NCBI GenBank assembly: GCA_002437495.1 | Contig: DJQA01000013.1 | Span: 1 to 35,408, forward strand | Source: Prevotellaceae bacterium UBA6398 | GTDB taxonomy: Bacteria; Bacteroidota; Bacteroidia; Bacteroidales; Bacteroidaceae | Reading direction: 5' to 3' | DNA: 35,408 nt | Program-made: the position numbers and the translations under genes | The notes under the pieces: model-generated | What the model was told of the DNA's origin: nothing | The model's database searches: none | Seen by the model: the letters and a program-made list of their open reading frames with translations, nothing else | Part shown: piece after piece, positions 16,005-23,185 of the stretch | How positions within the stretch are numbered: position 1 is the stretch's first letter | Layout of the letters: each line of letters starts with the position of its first letter

Positions 16005-16610
16005 CTAAAAGCTCACGGTATAGCTTTGCTTGTTTAGTTTTTTGTTGAAAAACACAAGCCCAACCTCATACAGGTCGAATGTAACCACCGCTTTTGGGTC
16101 TGCGCATATTTCTTTCCATTTTGCCTTTGACTCTCGCGAGGAATGTATCCCGGCGGCTGCGAAAAAAGTGCGGTCGCTGCACGATTGCGCCGTGATGTGG
16201 AATGCCGTAAGGAAGTCGGCCCCTGGTGCGGCGTAAACAAACTCCTGCGTGTGGGCGGGCAATTGACTTGCCTCGGGATATATCGATATTTTTGCCTTGC
16301 GGCTTCCCGCCGCCACGTATTCCGCCGTAAGCGCGGAGCGCACGCCTATAAGCGAGGCTTGTGCCGGGTGGCAGTTGTTGGCTATGCGAAACATCAGCTT
16401 GTCGCCGCGCGGCGACAAACCACGTTCGCCGCTGCGGCGTTTGTGGCGGCGCTTCTCAAGCTCTTTATATGCGTAATATCTTGAATGTTCGTAAACCACC
16501 CCTTTTATAAATCCGTAGGCAAATGGTGAGTGTATACCGTATCCGTTGCGGTTGCGCAATCGTTGCAACCTCACAAAAAAACGTCTTATTTCTCTTATAA
16601 TTGCACTCAT
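16005..16610 (-). CDS. Degenerate class I methyltransferase-like protein
   Basis: A 201-aa protein with the N-terminal signature of a Bacteroidales SAM-methyltransferase-like family (RNRNGYGIHSPFAYGFI, 19-35, then YYAYKELE, 45-52) and the matching C-terminus (WKEICADPKAVVTFDLYEVGLVFFNKKLNKQ, 165-195). From memory, relatives are about 240-250 aa, with a glycine-rich motif I of the LEIGTSLG type and an acidic DDIHWS motif. Here motif I reads SLIGVRSALTAEY (86-98), the region after it is about 50 residues shorter, and the late motif reads AAAGIHSS (151-158). SAM binding is therefore probably lost. The ATG at 16610 is preferred to 16754, whose extension crosses the promoter. It may be an evolving pseudoenzyme or a decaying gene. 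Confidence 0.65.
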   Translation of the reverse strand: MSAIIREIRRFFVRLQRLRNRNGYGIHSPFAYGFIKGVVYEHSRYYAYKELEKRRHKRRSGERGLSPRGDKLMFRIANNCHPAQASLIGVRSALTAEYVAAGSRKAKISIYPEASQLPAHTQEFVYAAPGADFLTAFHITAQSCSDRTFFAAAGIHSSRESKAKWKEICADPKAVVTFDLYEVGLVFFNKKLNKQSYTVSF

Positions 16611-16618
16611 TTCGGTTG

Positions 16619-16626
16619 CAAAATTA
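16619..16626 (-). promoter_or_regulatory. -7 box of the methyltransferase-like gene
   Basis: CAAAATTA on the plus strand is TAATTTTG on the minus strand. A CTTG lies 17 bp further upstream (16644-16647), slightly short of the usual spacing. The box is 9 bp before the ATG at 16610, so the transcript would be nearly leaderless. Confidence 0.45.
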
Positions 16627-16708
16627 CATAATTCTGTTAAAATCAAGCCGTGTTGAAGTGCGCTAATCATAAAAAAAGCTAAGCCGAATGCATTTTCTTG
16701 TAGAAAAG

Positions 16709-16739
16709 CTTGCAGGTAACACATCTGTCCGTATATTTG
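16709..16739 (+). promoter_or_regulatory. Promoter of the plus-strand small RNA candidate
   Basis: CTTG (16709-16712) and TATATTTG (16732-16739) are 19 bp apart. The -7 box is a full match to TAnnTTTG. There is no plus-strand open frame downstream before the terminator at 16781. Confidence 0.55.
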
Positions 16740-16745
16740 CAATGT

Positions 16746-16808
16746 GTTTTTCATAGTATTAGATTTAAGGTTAACAAGTTGGGGTACGGCGGTACCCCAT
16801 TTTTTTTG
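16746..16808 (+). ncRNA. Candidate ~60-nt small RNA
   Basis: A good promoter (16709-16739) predicts a start near 16746. GGGGTAC (16781-16787), GGCG and GTACCCC (16792-16798) then form a 7-bp hairpin followed by ATTTTTTTT, an excellent intrinsic terminator on this strand only. No plus-strand gene lies upstream that would need it. The transcript of about 60 nt is not a family I recognise. It could also be a prematurely ended leader. Confidence 0.4.
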
Positions 16809-16853
16809 CCCTTTGCCGTAGAATATGGAGAGGAGCCTATAAGTGTATCGGAA

Positions 16854-17014
16854 CTAAAAAGAGATGCCATGGCTTTTTAAGCTGCATGACATCCCCTTTT
16901 TCGAATAAGATACATAACAATTAAATCTTGGCGCGGATTTACCGCCTCGCGGCGTGGAGCTGACACCTCGTTCCGCATGAAAAAAGGCGCATCCGCTATG
17001 AAACATCTATAAAT
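16854..17014 (-). ncRNA. Candidate ~160-nt structured RNA
   Basis: A minus-strand promoter (17021-17051) predicts a start near 17014. At the other end, 16863-16893 folds as a hairpin of nine pairs including one G-U wobble, a 2-nt bulge and four more pairs, followed by TCTTTTTAG. The imperfect pair on the plus strand becomes the G-U pair on the minus strand, which supports this orientation. Inside is a stem CGCC-GCGA-GGCG with a GNRA tetraloop (16943-16954). I cannot assign it to 6S, tmRNA, SRP, RNase P or a known riboswitch. Confidence 0.45.
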
Positions 17015-17020
17015 CGTATG

Positions 17021-17051
17021 CAAAGTTAGGCATCTGCCGCCCTGCCTGCAA
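17021..17051 (-). promoter_or_regulatory. Promoter of the minus-strand RNA candidate
   Basis: On the minus strand TTG (17049-17051) and TAACTTTG (17021-17028) are separated by 20 bp, an acceptable sigma-AB arrangement. Confidence 0.5.
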
Positions 17052-17211
17052 TACCTTAATGTGGGTATTGGCAAAAATTATGTGGTGATTATGACGTAAA
17101 AGCGTTGGCGTGCGTGGTGTTGAGCCGGGCTTTTGCTGTTTGGAAGCGGCGCGGCAAAAGTCCGGATATGCGGTATTATAATGGTGCTACAGCCTTTTTG
17201 AACTCATAAGA

Positions 17212-17242
17212 ATTGCAAAACAAACATATATTTGTATATTTG
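17212..17242 (+). promoter_or_regulatory. Tandem -7 boxes upstream of the hexosaminidase gene
   Basis: TATATTTG occurs twice back to back (17227-17234 and 17235-17242). ATTG at 17212-17215 lies 19 bp from the second copy, making it the better -7 box. The leader would be about 50 nt. Confidence 0.55.
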
Positions 17243-17300
17243 CAAGTATAAGCAGACTATATGTTTCCATGAAAATAACTAACTAACATATCAAAGTATA

Positions 17301-18920
17301 ATGAAAAGAACCATAAGCAAGATGCTTGCGGCGGGTTTTGCCGCAACGCTCCTTACATTGCCGGTAAACCATGTTGCCGCGCAAGTTACCATTGTACCCC
17401 AGCCGCAGGTGATAAGGCTTCACGCCGGCAAGGCCGCTGTACCGACAAGTCCGAAAGTTTATGTCGACAAAAAGGCCGGAATCAGTGCCGCGTACCTTGG
17501 CGCGCAGTTAAGAGAGACCGGCATAAGTCCTGTGATGGTTAAAAGTGCGGCGCAGGCCGACATAGCCATATCCTTGGGCAAGGGATCGGGACACAAAGAG
17601 GGCTATAAGCTCGTGGTGAGCGACAAGAAGAAGCCCGCGATAACTGTTGTCGCCGATGACCGCAGCGGTGCAATCTATGCAATAGAGAGTATACGCCAGA
17701 TGTCGAAGAACGAAGGCGGCAGTCTCACTGCAAACGTGTGTACCATAACCGACTGGCCGGAATTCGGTTGGAGGGCTTACATGCTCGATGAAAGTCGCCA
17801 CTTCCACGGTATGGCTATGGTTAAGCGTTTGGTGGATGAAATGGTGCGTCTCAAAATGAATACTTTCCACTGGCATCTTGTGGACGATCCCGGTTGGCGA
17901 ATTGAAATCAAGGGATATCCCAAGCTCACAAGCGAGGGTTCGTTGAGCGACCATTCGCATTTCTTTCAAGGGGCAGAAAAATGGAAGGCAGCTTATCCCA
18001 ACCGCCAACGCTCATACTACACGCAACAAGAAATAAAAGAGGTAGTGAAATACTGCGCAGAACGCGGCATCCGCGTCATACCCGAAATAGAAGTGCCGGG
18101 CCACTGCTATGCAGCCACCCACGTTTACCCCGAACTTCTGGCAAAGGGAGATAACAACACCGATCCTGCAATCTACGATGTTGCGGCCCCGGAGTTTTGG
18201 AAATTCATCGAAACCACGCTAAACCAGGTTGTAAAGCTGTTTCCTTCGAAAATAGTACATATTGGCGGCGACGAGGCCAATTATTCCCGATGGACAAAGA
18301 ACGAAAGGATTAAGGATTTCATGAAGCAGCACGGTCTGCATACCTATCCCGACATGCAGCTCTACACCATAAACAAATTACAGAAATTCCTCGAGAAAAA
18401 AGGCGTTAAGCTCATAGGTTGGAATGAAATAACCGGCGACAACGTGCACGGAGAAGCAAACCGTGGCGAGAACTCTGCGGTAAGTCTTGACCCAAGTGCG
18501 CTTGTGCAGTTTTGGGACGGCTCGACCGACCTTGCCAAGAAGGCCATCAAGAAAGGTTTCAGCCTTGTTAATTCAAACCGCGTGTTCACTTATCTTGATT
18601 ATGGCTATCCCACAATTCCGCTCGACCACGCCTATAGTTTCAACCCATATTTCGAAGACCTCACCCCCGAGCAGAACTCCAGAATTCTCGGTCTCGGCTG
18701 CCAAATGTGGGGCGAAATGACTCCCACCGACGCCCGCGTTTATTTCCAAACTTTCCCACGCATTGCGGCTTACGCGGAATGTGGTTGGACAAAGACTGAG
18801 AACAAGAACTATGCAGACTTTGTGCGACGCATGGCACAGGTTGAGAAAATATGGCAGGGCAAAGGATATTTTACGGGTCAGCCCTCGTATTCAATGGGCA
18901 CTCCCGAGCCTGCAAAATAA
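17301..18920 (+). CDS. Beta-N-acetylhexosaminidase (GH20)
   Basis: A 539-aa secreted enzyme that removes terminal beta-linked GlcNAc or GalNAc by substrate-assisted catalysis. The signal peptide ends near VAA-Q (about residue 27). An N-terminal GH20b domain (about 30-150) is followed by the TIM barrel (about 155-520). HWHLVDDPGWRIEIKGYPKL is the substrate-loop signature. HIGGDEAN carries the catalytic pair D324-E325. GWNEI and WGEMT supply the aromatic and acidic positions of the -1 site. It has no lipobox and no sorting tail, so the periplasm is the likely location. It is monocistronic. Host mucin or milk glycans, or recycled peptidoglycan, are plausible substrates by inference. Confidence 0.95.
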   Translation: MKRTISKMLAAGFAATLLTLPVNHVAAQVTIVPQPQVIRLHAGKAAVPTSPKVYVDKKAGISAAYLGAQLRETGISPVMVKSAAQADIAISLGKGSGHKEGYKLVVSDKKKPAITVVADDRSGAIYAIESIRQMSKNEGGSLTANVCTITDWPEFGWRAYMLDESRHFHGMAMVKRLVDEMVRLKMNTFHWHLVDDPGWRIEIKGYPKLTSEGSLSDHSHFFQGAEKWKAAYPNRQRSYYTQQEIKEVVKYCAERGIRVIPEIEVPGHCYAATHVYPELLAKGDNNTDPAIYDVAAPEFWKFIETTLNQVVKLFPSKIVHIGGDEANYSRWTKNERIKDFMKQHGLHTYPDMQLYTINKLQKFLEKKGVKLIGWNEITGDNVHGEANRGENSAVSLDPSALVQFWDGSTDLAKKAIKKGFSLVNSNRVFTYLDYGYPTIPLDHAYSFNPYFEDLTPEQNSRILGLGCQMWGEMTPTDARVYFQTFPRIAAYAECGWTKTENKNYADFVRRMAQVEKIWQGKGYFTGQPSYSMGTPEPAK

Positions 18921-18950
18921 CCTTCCGGAAATCATTCATGATTGCAAAAC

Positions 18951-18993
18951 AAATATCGGTTGCGCCCAATGCGGTGCGACCGATATTTTTTGA
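18951..18993. terminator. Bidirectional terminator between the hexosaminidase and receptor genes
   Basis: AAATATCGGT (18951-18960) pairs perfectly with ACCGATATTT (18979-18988), with further pairing inside, and TTTTG follows. It lies between the convergent stop codons at 18920 and 19049 and can serve both strands. Confidence 0.8.
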
Positions 18994-19048
18994 TTCAGGC
19001 ATTGCCCAATAGCCAAAGCTATATTTTTCGCTTATTGCAGGTTGCAGC

Positions 19049-21601
19049 TCAGAGTCTGCGCTTTTCGGTGTTGCCTGCCCCCGTGCCTTTGTAGTGGCTC
19101 TTGGCTGTGTTGAAGTTGTAGGTGAGCGTGAGGCTGAAGTTGCGCGTATGGTTGTAGCAGTCTTTCGTAACCTTGACAGCGTTCCCGTAGTTCGTCCACC
19201 TTTCCTTTGTCCCTTTCAGAATGTCGTTTGCCTTGACGTTTAGCATAAGCGCATCGTGGAAAAGCACGCAGGTGTATCCCAAATCCAGGGAGGAATACTG
19301 CTTGAGGTGCGAACAAGTGCCGTCGGAGGGTATGCCGTAGGAGTAGTCGAGCGTGAAGAAGTTTTTCTTGCTGATGACAAACTTGTTGTCCAGCTCAAAG
19401 TATGCGCCCGCCCGCTGCAGGTTCTCGTAGATGCCGTATTCCCTGTAGCTGACGAAAGGCTTGTCGAACTCCGCCTCGAATGTAGGCTGCCAGAAACCGA
19501 ACTTTGGCGACAGGCTCACGGAAGCATAGATGTTTTGGCATTTTCTCAGGTTGCTCCATTTGCTTATTGCTATCTCCTCGCCGTTGTACAGGCTGTTATA
19601 ATACGTAAGCTGGTTCTTGTCGTAATTGTAGCCCATGTTCAGGCTCGCCCATTTGTAAACGGCGTTGAACTCTATGTTGTGCGTTATGTTGGGGCGCAGG
19701 TAGGGGTTGCCCGCCTCGTATAGGAAACGCCCGTCATACTGCACATTGTTGCGTAGGGCGAAGTAGCCCGGGCGCGAAGTCTTTTTGGTGTAGCCCAGGC
19801 TCAAGTTCCAGTCGCCCTTGCTCCATTCCGCCGAAAGGTTGGGGTAGAGGTCGTCGTATTTGCGGCTCGGCTCTTTTTCCTTCACGCCGTTGCTGCGGTA
19901 GTCGGTGCTCACGTGCTCGTAGCGCAGTCCTGCGTCAAAGCTCCAGTCTCCCACGCTAAGGCTGTATTCCGCAAACGGCGCGACGTTTGTCTCCTTTATG
20001 TCGCTGCGGCTTGAGGGTATGAGGTTTTCGGGGTTGTTGTAAACGCTGTGGGTGTTTGTAAGCGTTGCCTCTGTGCCGGCGTTCAGCGTTCCTTTGCCCA
20101 CGGGATAGCCCAGCACAACCTTTCCTGCCGTCATGTTGCTGTGGTTGGAATTGTTTGTGTGCACCTCGCGGTTTTCGTATGTCTCGGACTCCTCTTTCCA
20201 CAAATCGTTCCTGCCGGACTTGCGCCAGATGTAGGTGGCGTTTACGTTGATGTCGAGTTTCCCGGCTTTGCCCATGTAGTACGAGCTTGCCTCGTGTGTG
20301 GGTCCGTTCCCGGCGTAAATCAGCGCGTTGTTGTTAATGGTTCCGTCGGGCTGCCCGTCGCGGAAAATCTTCATGAGGTTGTTTTTCCCCACGCCCTTTC
20401 CGTGAAGCGACTTTTGCAGCGAATAGTACGCGCCAAAGGAATGTTTGGGGTTTATCTCGTAGTTGAAGCCCACTTTCTCGTTTATCGCCGCGCTTTTGAA
20501 TATTGTGTTCAGGCTGTGGTCTATGAACGTTTTGCGCCTGTCGGTGTTCATTTCGTAGGTAAGGCGGTTGTCCTCGTACGAAACGTTTCTGTCGGCATAG
20601 AATGTGTTGAAGATTTCAAGGCCGTTCTTTCTGTATCTGGTGTCAATCTGCCCGTATCCGTTCCATGCGGGGTTTAACATTGTGTTGGCTTCGGCGCGGG
20701 CGGAAAATCCCTCGCCCTTTACCGGCTTGGTGTTGATTTTTATCACCGACTTTGCTTCCGCGTTGTATTTCGCCCCCGGGCTGGTTATAATGTCCACGCT
20801 CTTGATGTCGGTTGATTTGAGCTGCGTCAGTTCTTTGTTGTCCCTCACAAGGCGGTTGTTGATGTAAATTTCGGGCGTGCCTTTTGCAAAAACGCTCACG
20901 TCGCCTTTGGCGTCAACCTTAACCCTTGGCAGCTCGGCAAGCACTTTTCCCGCAGTTCCCGCCATGCTAAGCAGCGAGTTTTCCACGTTTACGCTCATTC
21001 CGCCTTGGGTCATTTTGTATTTGGGTGCGGAGCCTTTCACAACCACGCCGTTTATGGAGTAGCTTTTGGGGTGCATCGTGATGTTTCCCACCTTTTTCAC
21101 AGGGGTTGCAACGCACAGTGCGCTGTAGCCTATGCAGGAGAATTTTGCTATCACCTCATCGGCGGCGCACGGAATTACGAAGTCGCCGTTCTCGTTGCTC
21201 ACGCCGCCTGTGATGAATGCCGAGTCGGCGGGGTTGAGAAGCTGAACGTTGGCATAAACTACGGGTTCGCCCTTTTCGTCAACGATGCGCCCGGAAAGCT
21301 TGCGGTTCGACTTGTCCACGCATTCCACGGTGATGAGGCTGTCTCCCGTCGTTATTGTCATGGGATAGAAGCCCACAACCTCGTTAACTGCTTCGGGTAT
21401 GGTTTTGTTGGTTATCCGCTTGGTTACGGTGTAGTCCTCAAGCTCGTTGTATATGAAACTTATCTTGTAAGCGTTTGTGACTTTTGCGAGGTCTATAAGC
21501 ACGTCGGCCATTGACTGCTTCTGATAGTTGCGCGATATGCGCTGCGCCCCGGCTGCCTGCACTGCGGCAAGCAGGAGTATGATGTAGAAAAAGCGTTTCA
21601 T
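19049..21601 (-). CDS. TonB-dependent receptor-like outer membrane protein with STN domain
   Basis: The protein is 850 aa from the ATG at 21601, which begins a typical signal peptide (MKRFFYIILL). An alternative ATG at 21613 overlaps the anti-sigma stop as ATGA. An N-terminal STN-like domain (about 28-85) is followed by a carboxypeptidase-regulatory-like beta domain (about 88-165, GRIVDEKGEPVVYANVQLL), a plug-like region (about 180-290, PEIYINNRLV and IDIITSPGAKY-type) and a long beta-barrel of the 'outer membrane beta-barrel family' type (about 300-850). The STN domain and the upstream sigma/anti-sigma pair indicate a signal-transducing receptor that responds to its ligand. The ligand is unknown. 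Confidence 0.88.
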   Translation of the reverse strand: MKRFFYIILLLAAVQAAGAQRISRNYQKQSMADVLIDLAKVTNAYKISFIYNELEDYTVTKRITNKTIPEAVNEVVGFYPMTITTGDSLITVECVDKSNRKLSGRIVDEKGEPVVYANVQLLNPADSAFITGGVSNENGDFVIPCAADEVIAKFSCIGYSALCVATPVKKVGNITMHPKSYSINGVVVKGSAPKYKMTQGGMSVNVENSLLSMAGTAGKVLAELPRVKVDAKGDVSVFAKGTPEIYINNRLVRDNKELTQLKSTDIKSVDIITSPGAKYNAEAKSVIKINTKPVKGEGFSARAEANTMLNPAWNGYGQIDTRYRKNGLEIFNTFYADRNVSYEDNRLTYEMNTDRRKTFIDHSLNTIFKSAAINEKVGFNYEINPKHSFGAYYSLQKSLHGKGVGKNNLMKIFRDGQPDGTINNNALIYAGNGPTHEASSYYMGKAGKLDINVNATYIWRKSGRNDLWKEESETYENREVHTNNSNHSNMTAGKVVLGYPVGKGTLNAGTEATLTNTHSVYNNPENLIPSSRSDIKETNVAPFAEYSLSVGDWSFDAGLRYEHVSTDYRSNGVKEKEPSRKYDDLYPNLSAEWSKGDWNLSLGYTKKTSRPGYFALRNNVQYDGRFLYEAGNPYLRPNITHNIEFNAVYKWASLNMGYNYDKNQLTYYNSLYNGEEIAISKWSNLRKCQNIYASVSLSPKFGFWQPTFEAEFDKPFVSYREYGIYENLQRAGAYFELDNKFVISKKNFFTLDYSYGIPSDGTCSHLKQYSSLDLGYTCVLFHDALMLNVKANDILKGTKERWTNYGNAVKVTKDCYNHTRNFSLTLTYNFNTAKSHYKGTGAGNTEKRRL

Positions 21602-21609
21602 GATTGCTG

Positions 21610-22260
21610 TCATTCTGCGGTTAACGTGCCTTTGTTCAAGGTGAGCGTTACGTTCTCAAACCGGTTCAAATCTTTCACCACTTCTGCCATGCTCTTGCGG
21701 CTGTCCCAGTCGTAGTATAGGCGAAGCCGCTTTGCACTCCCGCTCTTGAACACCACTTTCACGTCATAGTATGCTGCCATTTCCGTGAGCATTTTTTCGA
21801 GCGTTATGTTTATGAACGTTCTTTGCACTGCGGGCTTTTTGGCTTTTATTGATATTGTGTCGGGCGCGGTTTCGGCTTGCGTTTTTTGTACGTTTGCCGT
21901 TACGGAGACAGCGTTGTCTTGCGCCGTTTTGCGGGCAGACTTGGCATAATGGTATGCGGCGAACGACACGCCCGACAGCATCACCACGCCGGCGAATACT
22001 GCTGCGGCTTTCATTACGCCCCGTTTGCTGCCGAATGTGAACCGCCTTTGGGGCGCGGCTTCGGGATGCGCGGCGGCGAACTTTGCCCATTCTTCGTCAA
22101 CATTGATGTCAGCATCGTCCATATCCATCGCCGCGTTGGCTTCGGCTATTGTGTTGTATATTTTGCGGCTTTCGGGGTCGCTTAGCATTGCCTTGAACTC
22201 TTCGTCGCTGTAACGCTCGGGATGCTCAATCATGCTGAGTATTTTCTCGGTCTTTTCCAT
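21610..22260 (-). CDS. Short anti-sigma factor with DUF4974 domain
   Basis: A 216-aa protein whose start at 22260 lies 5 bp after the sigma factor stop; the longer frame to 22500 runs over the sigma gene. It has an acidic cytoplasmic N-terminal segment (1-80), one transmembrane helix (about 84-104), a linker and a C-terminal DUF4974/STN-like domain (about 147-215, ITLEKMLTEMAAYYDVKVVF). Usual FecR-type anti-sigma factors of Bacteroides are about 330-390 aa and carry a FecR domain between the helix and DUF4974. That domain is absent here. It should sequester the adjacent sigma factor and contact the receptor through the periplasmic domain. Confidence 0.8.
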   Translation of the reverse strand: MEKTEKILSMIEHPERYSDEEFKAMLSDPESRKIYNTIAEANAAMDMDDADINVDEEWAKFAAAHPEAAPQRRFTFGSKRGVMKAAAVFAGVVMLSGVSFAAYHYAKSARKTAQDNAVSVTANVQKTQAETAPDTISIKAKKPAVQRTFINITLEKMLTEMAAYYDVKVVFKSGSAKRLRLYYDWDSRKSMAEVVKDLNRFENVTLTLNKGTLTAE

Positions 22261-22265
22261 TTTCT

Positions 22266-22748
22266 TCAGGGGTTGAATTGTTTTTTGAGTTGTTTGATGC
22301 CTTGCGCGAGATGTTTGTAAACCGCCGCCTCGCTTATTTGTAGCGCCGAGGCAATTTCGGCGTAGGTCATCTTTTGGCGGTAGCGCATTTTGATTATCCG
22401 CGATGTTTGCGGGGTGAGGCCGCTGTCTATGTAGTCCCTCACCAGCTCCAGTTTGTCGGCAAGCCTTTCCGCCGGCTCCTCGCTGCATTCCGCCTCGCAC
22501 ATCATCAGGTTTTGGATTTTGTCCCTCACCTTTTCGCGGTTCAGTATGTTAAGGCATTTGTTCCTTACGCACACAAGCAGGAGGCTTTCCGCAGTTTCGG
22601 GCCTTACAGCCGGCTTTCCGTACAAAACGTCGGCAAAAACATCGCTTACAACATCTTTTGCGGCATCGCTGTCGCGCAGAAGCACTTTGGCCAGAAGATA
22701 CATCCTGCGATAATGACGCTTGAAAAGTTGTTCTGCCAGTTCTTTCAT
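22266..22748 (-). CDS. ECF-type RNA polymerase sigma factor
   Basis: A 160-aa sigma-70 family protein with only regions 2 and 4. Region 2 spans about 13-45 (YLLAKVLLRDSDAAKDVVSDVFADV). Region 4 spans about 119-157 and has the helix-turn-helix MTYAEIASALQISEAAVYKHLAQG. It lies first in a three-gene unit with an anti-sigma factor and an STN receptor, the classic cell-surface signalling arrangement in Bacteroidales, and probably directs transcription of that unit. A degenerate -7-like TACATTCG on the minus strand lies at 22853-22860. Confidence 0.92.
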   Translation of the reverse strand: MKELAEQLFKRHYRRMYLLAKVLLRDSDAAKDVVSDVFADVLYGKPAVRPETAESLLLVCVRNKCLNILNREKVRDKIQNLMMCEAECSEEPAERLADKLELVRDYIDSGLTPQTSRIIKMRYRQKMTYAEIASALQISEAAVYKHLAQGIKQLKKQFNP

Positions 22749-22964
22749 TGTCTTTTTTACCGTTGTTCAGTGATAATACAAGCGCAAAGCCCGTTTCCCA
22801 ACCCCTGAATGGGAAAAATTTTTGCGAAGCGTAAAAAACGTGCCGCGTGGCGCGAATGTACGAAAGCATCCGCAATTTGTAACACTATGATTAGCAATAA
22901 ATTGCCATTATTTCAAAAATCTTTGTAAGCTTTTGTTTTTCAGTGCGTTGCAAGTTGCGAAAAA

Positions 22965-23048
22965 AAGGTCTGATGTAGTTAGGATTATGTCTGATGTAAT
23001 TTTTTCTATGTCCTATGTAGTTTTTCCTACATCAAATGTAATTTTCGC
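22965..23048 (+). repeat. 21-bp repeat array D (4 units)
   Basis: Exact 21-bp units start at 22965, 22986, 23007 and 23028. The cores are GGTCTGATGTA, TATGTCTGATGTA, TATGTCCTATGTA and TACATCAAATGTA. The flanks are GCGAAAA on the left and TTTTCGC on the right, giving the element defined, nearly complementary ends. The third core is the reverse complement of the third core in arrays B and E, apart from its edges. Confidence 0.9.
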
Positions 23049-23073
23049 GGTATTGGTTTTGCGCCGTTTGCAG

Positions 23074-23162
23074 GGGCGTATGGCATGCGCCCTTTACGCC
23101 GCCGCATTAACCGCAAAGCATCTCCGCCAAAAATCCGCGCACTTCAGGGCGTATGCAATACG
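23074..23162. repeat. MITE-like pair of GGGCGTATGC palindromes, right end damaged
   Basis: GGGCGTATGGCATGCGCCC (23074-23092) and GGGCGTATGCAATACG (23147-23162) bracket about 54 bp. The right palindrome has lost its last arm bases. The layout matches the better-preserved copy at 35221-35329. Confidence 0.65.
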
Positions 23163-23185
23163 TTTAATAATTGTATATTATATGT

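Larger units (their letters stand above)
16611..17300. other. 690-bp region without protein genes; two candidate small RNAs
   Basis: No convincing coding frame is seen. Instead there are two promoter-plus-terminator pairs, one on each strand (16709-16808 plus, 16854-17051 minus), then tandem -7 boxes for the hexosaminidase gene at 17227-17242. Confidence 0.55.
22749..23185. other. Intergenic region between sigma factor and ribF
   Basis: No gene is visible. It holds the presumed sigma operon promoter area, 21-bp array D (22965-23048) and, 25 bp later, a pair of GGGCGTATGC palindromes (23074-23162). This repeats the array-then-palindrome order seen between amtB and the CPBP gene. Confidence 0.6.

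Noticed and set aside
16611..16754. N-terminal extension of the methyltransferase-like protein
   Set aside because: The extension crosses a -7 box on its own strand, and the recognisable family N-terminus begins right after the ATG at 16610.
22261..22500. Extended start of the anti-sigma factor
   Set aside because: The added 80 residues overlap the sigma factor's conserved region 4 in another frame and are of shadow-frame composition; the ATG at 22260 begins a typical acidic N-terminus.
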